Shown here piece by piece: positions 1 to 8,753 of a stretch of 13,776 nt of DNA; positions within the stretch are counted from its first letter, which is position 1; each line of letters starts with the position of its first letter. Origin of the DNA: Goniomonas avonlea (taxonomy: Eukaryota > Cryptophyceae > Goniomonadida > Goniomonadaceae); the NCBI GenBank assembly GCA_003573635.1, contig QUTJ01031630.1:1-13776 (forward strand), written 5' to 3'. The notes below the pieces were generated by a model. That model saw only the letters and a program-made list of their open reading frames with translations. It was not told the DNA's origin and did no database searches. A program made the translations under genes and the position numbers.

Positions 1-924
1 CTCTCTCGCTCTCTCTCCAAATTCCCCAGAGGGGTGTGTTGTTGGCCGCTCAGCGGTTTCCAGGATGTTTGAAGAAACTCTCTGTGTGTGTGTCAGATGG
101 AAAACACGTAAAACATGGAAAACACACACATGGCCTCCACTCCACTCTTCTCTTCTGCACCCCTCGCCCTCCGCACCGACACAGCGTGTGGAAGCAGTGA
201 CACACAGTGTATGGAAGTCATGGAAGCAGTGTCACACACACACAGACCATTGGCACACAGTGGAAGTCGTGACGGTGACACTACCTGTCACACTACCTGT
301 CACACTACGCACTAGCTACTAGCTAGGACGGTCACGCCTTCTACGGTCACTACTCTCCATAACAAATTACTAACAATGCCGTTGCCTCGGAATGCCTCCG
401 ACCACTACTCTCTCCGAGGCGGTGAGGCCCTTCGGGAACCCGGTGTCCCTAATCAGTTAGAGACAAATTTCGGGGAATATCGGCATTGAAGCAGCACCCA
501 ACGCCCGTTGATCTGACCTGACCGAGTTCGTGATTACGATCTCCGGATTGCCGCCGCGAACGTCAGCCACGCCCCCCTGAAGCGTCGCCTCGGGGAAACG
601 GAGCATTGGTAAGATGGCTTCGTAGTCACGAGAACTTTCTCGATACTAATTGTACTATCTTTGACTATCTTTTGAGTTTGGTCTGCAACTTGTTTGTGTC
701 GAGTGCTTTGTCAGGGGCTGATCGGTTTGCTTTGTCAGGTCGCATCCGGGGATCGGCTTTCGGAGATTTTCGGCGTCGGGTGTCAAGTTGACACTGCGCG
801 CGCCCCCCAAGGGCATTGGGAATCCAACCCCCTTCGAACCCCCTTCGAAATCGAGTCTTCCACACCTGCCCCTCCACGTGCGTTTCGGGAATAAATCTGC
901 GCAGCGCCACCTGTGGCGTGCGAC
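1..924. other. Upstream region of the P5CS gene, no coding gene seen
   Basis: I find no supported gene here; the open frames are short and repeat-driven. Positions 65-310 are rich in TG/CA and hold short direct repeats: TGGAAGCAGTG plus a CA tract at 189-206 and again at 221-240, and ACACTACCTGTC twice in tandem at 278-301. A CCCCCTTCGAA motif is repeated at about 828-850. The last few hundred bases must contain the promoter and 5' leader of the downstream gene, but no TATA box or initiator is clear enough to call. A possible splice donor (GTAAGA) near 608 could mark a non-coding 5' exon; this is speculative. Confidence 0.4.
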
Positions 925-3900
925 ATGGCTGCTCTTCCAATGTCGTCGAGGGTTATCTCTGCCCGTCTACGAAGCTCAGCGCTCGCCCTCAGCACCAGGG
1001 CTGTGCGACACACTAGCATTCTTACTCGTCCTCGTAGGCGCGATGAGCAGTCCCGTGCTCCGCGCACCGAGGCGATTTCTTCTCGCAAGGATCTTGTCGA
1101 TTCCAATCGCATCGTGGTCAAGCTGGGAACGGCTGTCATCACCCGAAGCCAGGAGTTTGCGGAGTGCGGTTTGGCGCTTTCTCGCCTGGCCTCTGTTGTG
1201 GAGCAGGTGTCCGAGCTCCTGCTCACCGGACGCGAGGTCATCGTCGTGACCTCCGGAGCCGTGGCATTCGGCAAGCAGCGCCTGCTCTACGAGTCTCTGC
1301 TCTCGCAGACCGTGAGGCAGACACTTAAGACCAACTTGCGCCCCCCGGAGATCGAGCCACGCGCATGTGCGGCCGCCGGCCAGAGCGGCCTGATGGCCCT
1401 TTACGAGGCGGTTCGTGCATAATTCTGGTGATCCTGCTCCCCTCACACCCGCCTGCAGATGTTCAACCAGTACTCTGTCGGCTGCGCCCAGGTTTTGGTG
1501 ACCAAGCCCGATTTCAAGTCTCAGGACAACAAGGACAACTTGCGCACGACTCTTGAGTCCCTGTTGAAGATGGGAATCGGTCAGTCCCTACCCGTGCGCA
1601 TGCTCGTGCTCACATAACCTGCAGTCCCCATTTGCAATGAGAACGACGCCATGGCCCCCAAGCCCCAGGAGGATGGCGACCTTGCCGGTGTCATCTCTCT
1701 GTCCGACAACGATGCTCTTGCCGCCATGATCGCGGTGGAGATGAACGCCGACCTCCTGGTGATCCTGTCCGATGTTCCCGGAATCTACAGCCGCCCTCCG
1801 GGTGACGCTGACGCCGTCTTGATGCACACTTTCAGGCCCGGCGTGAGTTTTTTTGTTTGGTTTTTGAGTCACCCGCCTGAGCCTGAACCTGCATGCAGTG
1901 TGACGTCATCCACTTCGGTGCTAAGTCTCGTGTGGGTCGTGGTGGCATGGAGGCCAAGGTGAAGAGCGCTGAATGGGCTCTCCGCAATGGTTGCGCTGTT
2001 GTTATTGCCGATGGCCACGAGCCGTTGGCTCTCACCCGAGTCGTCGAAGGCCAGAAGGTGCCAGACTTTTGTTTCCATTTTCCCCACCGACGATACTGAC
2101 CGCAGTTGCGCAGGTCGGTACCTTCTTCACTCTGTCCGAGACGCAGTCGGTTCAGGTCCAGGACCTCGCGCGCACTGCTCGTTCCGCCAGCCGCCGCCTC
2201 GCATCCCTCACCTCTGAGGAGCGTGGTCAGATCATCACCAACCTCGCCGTTCTCCTCAAGGAGCGTTCCGACGTGATTTTGGCTGCCAACAGGGCTGACA
2301 TCGATGCTGCCAACAAGGACGGAATGGAGACCGCCCTTGTGTCCCGCCTCGTTCTCTCTGAGGAGAAGCTTGACGGCCTCGCCACCGGTGCGCCCTGTTG
2401 CATTTTGGCCTGCTCTGCGAGCATGCTTCAATTTTGTGTGTCCTGAGTTTTGACTTGCATGCAGGTTTGAACCAGATTGCCAAGGGTAGCCCCTTGGGCC
2501 GCATCACCTCGCGCATGGAGCTGACCGAGGGTCTTGTCCTCGAGAAGGTACGCCCTGTTCCCCCTGACGGCCCTTCTTATCCCTCCTCGCCCCCGACGCA
2601 CACGCACAATATCACTTGATCTGCTCACATGTACTTTGCAGGAGACCGTGCCCATCGGTGTGGTGCTGATGATCTTCGAGGCTCGCCCTGACGCTCTGCC
2701 CCAAGTCGCTGCCCTCGCCATTTCCAGCGGCAACGGCCTTCTCCTCAAGGTCACCTTGACTTTCCTTGTTTCTTGCTTTGCTAATTGTGTAACCCGGCAT
2801 CTGCCCATGTTGTCGAACACTGCGTCTCAACTCTTCTTACTCCTGTTCACCTCACGTTGTCCTTCGCCATCAACCTTGCAGCATCTCAAACATGTGTCCT
2901 CCTCGAGACAGACCGCACAATTGAATTGACTCTTGTACAGGGTGGTTCCGAGGCGAGCCGCTCCAACAAGGCCCTGTTCGACTGCGTGCGCGCTGCCCTG
3001 GCCCCCTTCGGTGTGGAGGAGTCTTGCGCCCTCGTTGAGGACCGCGAGTCCATCGCCGACCTGCTTCAGCTCACCGAGGTGCGCCCGAACCTTCATCTAG
3101 TGACTTGTCTCGCACACGTTTGACACGTCTTCGCCTTAGGACACAGCGCGTGTTGTTGCCCTCGAAAAAAACGTCCACTCACACGTCTCACACTTCTAAT
3201 CGTTCCGTCACGTCCACAACCTCACCCAACTGTCCAGGTGATTGACCTCGTCGTCCCCCGTGGAAGCGGAGAGATGGTGCGAAAGATCCAGTCTCAGACC
3301 AAGATCCCCGTGCTCGGCCACGCCGAGGGTGTTTGCCACATGTACGCCTCTCACGAAGCTCCTCCCCTCAATCCGTCCCCTCCTCGTCCCAGTCGCTTGA
3401 TCCTTGTTCCCCCCTCAACCCCTGTCCCATTCCTCGTCCCAATCGCTTGATCCTTTCTCAAGTGTGCTCAAAGCCAACTAAAAGTCTCCAATCCGTGTCC
3501 AACGGTTGATTGTTTGTGGCTTTTCTTTCGAGGCTCACACATGCAACTCATGATTGATCGGAGCAACGCCATCGGTGCTGATTGCATCTGATCCGTGTGT
3601 CACAGCTACATCGATGAGCACTGCGACCTTGAGAAGGCCAAGAACATTGTTGTGGACTCCAAGTGCGATTACCCCGCTGCTTGCAACGCTGCCGAGACCC
3701 TCCTTGTCCACCAGTCGCACATGGACACCGGCTTCCTCAACAAGCTCATCACCCTCCTTCAGAGGAACAAGGTTCGTGCTGTGACCCACTCCGCAAACCG
3801 ACCTTCGCCCTCCTCCCGAACGCACGATTGCAGTTCGCGTTGGTCGTAGTCTCCCAGCTCTCTCATGGAGCCACACTTCATCCACACCGTCTCCTTTTCA

Positions 3901-4870
3901 TCACGCCCCCTCCTCACCGGTCCTCCTCCCACCCCCACCCACCGCCCACCACCCAAACAGTGCACGCTCAGCCAACGCTCTGACAGGTTGGCGTGCACGT
4001 TGGTCCCAAGCTGGGCGCCACCCTGCCCCTGCCCCAGGCCAAGAACATGAAGACCGAGTACTCCTCCCTCAACATCACTGTGGAGATCATCCCCAGCGCC
4101 AAGGACGCTGTCCAGCACATCAACACCCACGGCAGTGGTATGTCTCTTGCCGGCCTTGGCACCTTACGCCCTTCGGTCTTGCTCTCTCACACACTGGAGC
4201 CGTGTCGCCCTTGCGGGATCACTGTGGCAGTCCAGTTCTTGTTGCGGGCCCAAACTCTTGTTGCAATGCTGACGGAGCCTTCGCAGGTCACACTGACGTG
4301 ATTGTCACCGAGAACAACGACACTGCTGCATACTTCTTGCAGCAGGTTGACTCGGCCTGCGTGTTCCAGAACGCAAGCTCACGCTTTGCTGATGGTTTCC
4401 GCTTTGGTCTGGGTGCTGAGGTGTGTTGCTTGTTTTGAGTTGTGTGCTGTGCCTGGGTCTCTTGCTGTGTCAGGTCGCTGACTTATTACGGCATCAATGG
4501 CATCGCTCCACACACCCTGCCTCAGCCTTGTGACAGACTCTCACAGCAAGCCCACCTCTTGTCAACAGATGCACCCACGTCGTCCGCATTGTCCCATTGA
4601 CTCTGCATTTGTCCCACTGTCGTGTTTGCGCAGCTGTATCCACCCGAAATACCGTCCAACCTCGTGGCTACTCTGTATTTGTCCCATTGTAACGCTTGCA
4701 CACCGCAGTTGGGCGTGAGCACCAGCCGCATCCACGCCCGCGGCCCCGTCGGTGTCGAGGGTCTGCTCACCACGAAGTGGCGCCTGGTTGGCAACGGACA
4801 CACCGCTGCCATGATGTCTGGTGGCAACCTTGAGTTCACCCATCGCCGCCTCCCCCTCCCCGAGCAGTGA
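925..4870 (+). CDS. P5CS (ALDH18A1-like): Delta-1-pyrroline-5-carboxylate synthase, bifunctional (glutamate 5-kinase + gamma-glutamyl-phosphate reductase), 13 exons
   Basis: This enzyme phosphorylates glutamate with ATP and reduces the product with NADPH to glutamate semialdehyde/P5C, the precursor of proline (and of ornithine in animals). Exons: 925-1410, 1459-1579, 1625-1842, 1899-2057, 2114-2387, 2465-2547, 2642-2749, 2941-3078, 3238-3341, 3606-3771, 3987-4137, 4287-4420, 4709-4870. They total 2304 nt (767 aa plus TGA), close to the usual length of animal P5CS. All 12 introns are GT-AG. The first about 40 residues are rich in Arg, Ser and Ala and lack acidic residues until D40, as expected of a mitochondrial presequence. 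The kinase domain shows IVVKLGTAV (K66), VTSGAVAFG (about 109-116) and NENDA (about 207-211). The reductase domain starts near residue 340 and has [24 protein letters not shown], and [11 protein letters not shown], whose Cys590 matches the catalytic cysteine of the family. The end has [24 protein letters not shown]. Motifs look closer to animal than plant P5CS. ATG 925 is preferred; Met6 is an alternative. Codon use strongly favours C-ending codons, suggesting high expression. Confidence 0.96.
3381..3455. repeat. 50-bp-spaced direct repeat inside a P5CS intron
   Basis: A 25-bp stretch at 3381-3405 (beginning TCCTCGTCCC and ending CGCTTGATCCTT) recurs at 3431-3455 with one difference. It lies in the 264-bp intron 3342-3605 and probably records a local duplication that lengthened this pyrimidine-rich intron. 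Confidence 0.75.
4601..4708 (+). repeat. Duplicated 3' splice-site segment in the last P5CS intron
   Basis: CTCTGCATTTGTCCCACTGT at 4601-4620, followed by an acceptor (TTTGCGCAG, ending 4633), is repeated with two changes at 4671-4690 and followed by the acceptor chosen in the gene model (CACCGCAG, ending 4708). The offset is 70 bp. A third partial copy (GCATTGTCCCATTGA) lies at 4586-4600. Both acceptors keep the reading frame: using the upstream one would add 75 nt (25 codons, no stop). Confidence 0.75.
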
Positions 4871-5228
4871 CTATCTAAGGACCTACTTGTTCCGCCCCCC
4901 GCGGCTTTGACTGTGGTCGATGCTACGAAAAAGTCGTGGCGGAGTGCGGCATTGCGTTGGTTTCGCCGACGTTTGTGAGCACAGAGCGGCAATCTGGCTG
5001 ACTTTGGCGGTGACGTGTGGGGATTTATTGCATTTTGTTTGCTGACTTTTTTGAGATCAGCTCTGAGAAATGGTGAGGTTGGAGGCGTGAAGTAAACTAC
5101 CATAACTCAAGGAGTGCAGTCAGCCACCTCGGCAACATATTCAAGCACAATTTTGTCCCGCCCAGTTGGGGGCAACAGCCGGACCGAAACCCCAGGCAAG
5201 CAGAAGCAGTGTGGGCGGCTCTCGTGGG

Positions 5229-5319
5229 GTGGGGCTCTGACGGGTGGTGCGGTGTGCCGTGTGTACGTTGGGGCCGGGGGTGGGGCTCTGACGGGTGGTG
5301 CGGCGTGCCGTGTGTACGT
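5229..5319. repeat. Two-copy 51-bp tandem duplication
   Basis: The segment 5229-5268 (starts GTGGGGCTCTGACGGGTGGT) is repeated at 5280-5319 with one substitution (GCGGTGTGCC versus GCGGCGTGCC). The near identity implies a recent duplication. Confidence 0.85.
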
Positions 5320-5647
5320 GTGCACTGACAATAATCATGCTGACAATCACCTGGCGTTCTGGGTTCGCATGGGTGTAAAGGCTGGGAGACTGGGCACTCC
5401 TCACGCATTCGACAGTCTAGGCCTCGCACACAATCGACAGTCTCCTCTCACACACTCGACCCACGCGTGTACGTAATTCACGTACATTTTCAGTTGCTGC
5501 GACAGATCATATATCTGAGATCTAAGGAAGAGCGACCGCCCCCTGGGCAGGGGTGTCTAATCGATAGTCCTTACAGCTTCATGTTGATCACTGAGCTAGT
5601 TCTTATGGAAGCTTGCTGCCTGTAACGCGGTGTCCTTTAAAGGCACA

Positions 5648-5648
<1 letters not shown>

Positions 5649-5692
<44 letters not shown>
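5649..5692. repeat. (AG)n microsatellite
   Basis: About 22 uninterrupted AG dinucleotides, in intergenic DNA. Confidence 0.97.
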
Positions 5693-5697
<5 letters not shown>

Positions 5698-5859
5698 TCA
5701 AATACCTAGGAACTGCATAGCACTCCGGTTTACTGGCGCCAGATATTTAATGGCTCCGGCCATTCTTCTCTGTGCACCTACAATTTGTATTCAAGTTCGT
5801 GGCGTACCCGCACTGTGCACTGTGCAGGGCTGGCTGCCACTTGTCTTGTGTGCCGCGTC

Positions 5860-6005
5860 TGTTTGTCCGTCGGTGTCCGTCGGTCTGTCGGTCTGTCACC
5901 GCGCCTGTCTGTCTGTCTGACAGGCTGCCTGTCGCCTGTCCGTTCCTCACCCCGCCCCTCTCGTCTGTCAGTCAGTTCGTACGTCCGTCTGTCAGTCAGT
6001 CCGCT
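5860..6005. repeat. Degenerate GTCT/GTCC tetranucleotide tract
   Basis: Repeated GTCTGTC, GTCCGTC and GTCAGTC words make a low-complexity tract just downstream of the stop codon of the minus-strand gene ending at 6082. Its open reading frames are artefacts of the repeat. Confidence 0.85.
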
Positions 6006-6081
6006 CGGCTGTGAGTGATCGTCACTCGCAGCGGTCGAGGCGATCTGTTCATGAAGCCTGTTCCATCGTTGACAACCCTCG

Positions 6082-8574
6082 TTATTGCACCACGAGACGA
6101 ATCGGTTGCAGCAAATCCATCGGAAGTGAGTCTTTGAGAAAGTCGTGGAAGTCTTCGGGCTGGTAGACGTGTCAGGTTGGATCATCGGACGGTGACCGTC
6201 TCCATGAAGTTTGAGACTCCATTGTTGCAGATGTCTCTAAAGTCAAATGCGCCCAAACCGCGTGCATTTGAACCACGCCCCAGACTTGAAGTCTGAGGCG
6301 AGGGTTGGACTGGGAACTCTCCCCCCGACCCCCCTACTTTGTCTCTCTGTCTGTCTCACGCTGTCGTTGTCTCTGTCTCTGGTTCTGGCAAGCAAGCGCG
6401 GATCTCCCCCCCCCACCCCTCTCAAGCTACAAGCTAGCTTGATTACTATTGTTGCTTGAGGAAATCCGAGAATCATAGACACCAATCCGCCACAATCCAC
6501 CTTTGAACCCGGCAAGCGTATCAACCATCTGGGTGTCGATTTCTTTTGTGGATAGTCACGGACGAGGGGCGGATCAGGCGAGAGCAAACCTACTACACAG
6601 ATAAATACGAGCATGTTATCGGTTGATAACACAACGGCTGAACAACAACTCCTAGACTCCGACAATGTCTTCCTCTCGCTACCATGCCAAAATATGCCAG
6701 TGACTGATCACCAGAATATCACCCAAAATACGTGAACTTAGCTGGCACACTGCAATTCTGACCGAGGTCGCAGAGATCCAAAGGCACACCTGGAAGTGGG
6801 AGCAGACAATAACCTCAAACCCTGGACGCGCCACAAAGACTCCGTGGTCAAGGTCCGACTGCCGAGTAGGTGTGAGGACACTGCGCGTCCATTGTGCCGA
6901 GACTGTCCGTGTGGGTAGACTGCGTGTCAATCGTACCCAGTACTTTGAGGAGACTGTACGTGGTTTAGGGGTGTGGTACACGGTATGTTCATTGTACCCA
7001 GTACTTGAGGAGACTGTGCGTGTGGTAGACTGTGCTAGTAGGCGTGGCTAGACTGTAGGTGTTCATTACACCAAGTACTTTGAGGACACTGGATGTGAGG
7101 GGACGCTGTGTCGAGTAGGTGTGGGTAAACTGCATGTGTTCATTGTACCGAGTCCGTGTGGGTGATGGGTAGACTGGTAGACTGTACCGCGAGTCGGTGT
7201 GGGTAGATTGTACTTGTGAGGTATGCGTGGTAGACTGTGCCGAGTCGATGTGGGAAGACTGTGTGCGTGGGTAGACTGTGCCGAGTGCGTTTGGGGAGAC
7301 TGTGTGACTGTGTCGAGTACTTGTGAGTCTGTACTTGTGAGCAGACTGTGACGAGACTGGACTGGACGTGTGAGGAGACTAGTGCGCGTGGGGAGACTGT
7401 TGCGTGCGAGTGCGTGCGAGTAGACTGTCGAGTAGACTGTCCAAGTCGCCGAGCCGCGTGAGTAGAGGAGGACAGACGAGGCGCAAACCAACAGCGGAAA
7501 TACTCGCACCTCGCGCAAACAAGCCGCTAAGGGACTGTCGGACTCGTATAAGTTCTTCTGCGTGTAGATTTCTTCGATGTCTTGCACCTGGCATGACAAG
7601 GTCAAGATGTAAGGGGAGTTTTCTTTTTCAACGCACCACTTTTCGATCAAACACCGCCAGAGGAAAGGTCGTTGGCCTGCGAACGAGTATTACATCAAAG
7701 CTCACGGAATGACTGCGTGGCATCACCCTGAGTACTTGCCCACCAGGTCAGCTGCCGAGTTTGCCATTCGCACGTACAGGGTGCTTCCGTACTTGAGGGC
7801 GGAGACGAGCTGCTTTCGGGCTCCTTCCAATATTTCCTCCTGATCTCAGATGAGCAGTCAAAACAGAAAGTGAGGGAACTCACCCTCGTAGCCCGTTTCT
7901 GGTTTTCATCCATAAACATTTTTTTTGCCTCGAGAACCTGGGCGTTCTGATAGCTGTAGAAGGTATCGACAGGATTGTTGTCGTTGTTGTCAAGCAAAAG
8001 GGGTGTCTTTGGAGGTTCGAGCACTTTTGTAGCACGCTGGATTGCCTGGCACGAGTGTCAACGGTAGGGTCTTGCGTTGTGACAAGCGGACCAGCTGCGC
8101 TCCCATGCCTTCAAGAAAGCGCTCTGGGCATTTACCGAGTGGCAACTCCCAATATGGGCGCTGCATCTGATCCTCCCAGAACTTGATTTCAAGTTCCTTC
8201 AGTTGTTTCTTGTCGAGCTCCTCTGCCTCCATTTTTTGTTTCAACGCCAGAGCTCGCGCCGCGCGTTCTTCGTCCCGTTTCTTCTCCTTTGCGTCTTCAG
8301 CTTCTTCAGCCGCGCGTTCCTCATCACGCTTCTTCTTCTCTGCATCTTCTGGCTTTTTCTTCATGACCTCTTCCTTAGTTGATTTCGAGGTTGTGGCTGA
8401 CTTCGTGGCGGACTTGGTGGCAGTGGATGCGGCGGCCCTCGCGGCAGTGGGCTTTGGCGCGGTGGACTTCGCGGCTGGTTTTGAAACAGGATTCGTCGCT
8501 GCAGCAGGAGCTGCTGTTCTGGGAACGATGGGTTTTTTCGTGGTCATGGAGGCTGCCATTGGTGGCATGGTCAA
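6082..8574 (-). CDS. Conserved protein of unknown function: Ala/Lys/Glu-rich N-terminus plus a conserved C-terminal domain, 7 exons
   Basis: Exons in transcript order: 8574-8092, 8045-7884, 7839-7727, 7676-7637, 7587-7510, 6858-6790, 6159-6082. They encode 340 aa plus TAA. All six introns are GT-AG: 46, 44, 50, 49, 651 and 630 nt. Residues 1-60 are rich in Ala, Pro, Thr and Lys; about 65-125 is highly charged (KKPEDAEKKKRDEERAAEEA) and likely a coiled coil or long helix. Then come PYWELPLGKCPERFLEG, KTPLLLDNND, VDTFYSYQ, VLEAKKMFMDE, LVSALKYGSTLYVRMANSA, TFPLAVFD, VFVARPGFEVIVCSHF and PEDFHDFLKDSLPMDLLQPI. The pattern resembles a family I associate with flagellated protists, but I cannot name it and infer no enzymatic activity. 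KTPLLLD is reminiscent of a nucleotide-binding loop but lacks a full Walker A. The fourth intron border could shift by 3 nt (7640). The start could be Met1 (8574), Met6 or Met10. The joining of the last exon rests on phase and motif continuity (SHFQ-PEDF). Confidence 0.82.
6253..6308. other. Possible three-stem folded element within an intron
   Basis: Inside the 630-nt intron of the minus-strand gene, CCAAACC (6253-6259) can pair with GGTTGG (6303-6308) around two hairpins: GCGTG/CACGC (6260-6264 with 6274-6278) and CAGACT/AGTCTG (6281-6286 with 6290-6295). Read on the minus strand, the first hairpin loop contains GTTCAAAT, reminiscent of a tRNA T-loop. There is no D arm, so it is not a normal tRNA and may be chance. 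Confidence 0.25.
6870..7450. repeat. Degenerate minisatellite filling a 651-bp intron
   Basis: GTAGACTGT or GAGACTGT recurs roughly every 20-30 bp, with GTGTGGG and CCGAGT spacers. A higher-order unit containing ATTGTACCCAGTACTTTGAGG and variants appears near 6932, 6993, 7066 and 7142, spacings of about 61, 73 and 76 bp. The block lies almost exactly within the intron 6859-7509 of the minus-strand gene. The long minus-strand open frame through it (7066-7509) is periodic and not protein-like. Confidence 0.85.
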
Positions 8575-8753
8575 CCGTCAGCGCCAACGCAAAATCGCCG
8601 AGGCCTTGAGTCTCGGAAAAGAAAGAACAGACGTCCACAGGTACTGTTATTGGACTGCCGTACCCCAGTGTATGGTAACGGGTGTACAACGGGGACACTA
8701 CAATTTTGTATCAGCAATTGTTTTGCGTGTAGCCTACCGAGCTTGCAATCGTG
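8575..8753. promoter_or_regulatory. Presumed bidirectional promoter between head-to-head genes
   Basis: Only 179 bp separate the start codon of the minus-strand gene (8574) from that of the plus-strand MRH receptor (8754). Both promoters and 5' leaders must fit here or overlap. ATTGG at 8649-8653 is an inverted CCAAT box; no TATA box is evident. The promoter role is inferred from gene arrangement alone. Confidence 0.5.

Larger units (their letters stand above)
4871..6081. other. Intergenic region between P5CS and a minus-strand gene, no gene seen
   Basis: This segment lies between the stop codons of two convergent genes. I see no protein motif or plausible exon chain on either strand. It contains the 51-bp duplication, the (AG)n microsatellite and the GTCT/GTCC-rich tract listed separately. 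No clear AATAAA polyadenylation signal follows either stop codon. Confidence 0.5.

Noticed and set aside
783-1446. Long minus-strand open frames opposite the first P5CS exon
   Set aside because: They are antisense shadows of the GC-rich exon, whose plus-strand reading has clear kinase motifs.
5114-5476. 120-codon plus-strand open frame
   Set aside because: The open frame is produced by the 51-bp duplication; no protein-family features.
5772-6018. Open frames reading CLSV/VCLS repeats
   Set aside because: They come from the GTCT/GTCC low-complexity tract.
6253-6308. tRNA gene (selenocysteine-like anticodon arm with TCA on the minus strand)
   Set aside because: No D arm, no long variable arm, and an imperfect acceptor stem; at most a tRNA-like fold.
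6679-6749. Alternative 3' end of the unnamed gene (a short exon giving FQVVPAKFTYFG then stop at 6719)
   Set aside because: Splicing instead to 6159 gives PEDFHDFLKDSLPMDLLQPI, which continues the domain in phase; the short version lacks this conserved-looking end.
7066-7509. Minus-strand open frame rich in SLPTRT/VYS-like repeats
   Set aside because: It is a translation of the intronic minisatellite; only 7510-7587 of that frame is a real exon.
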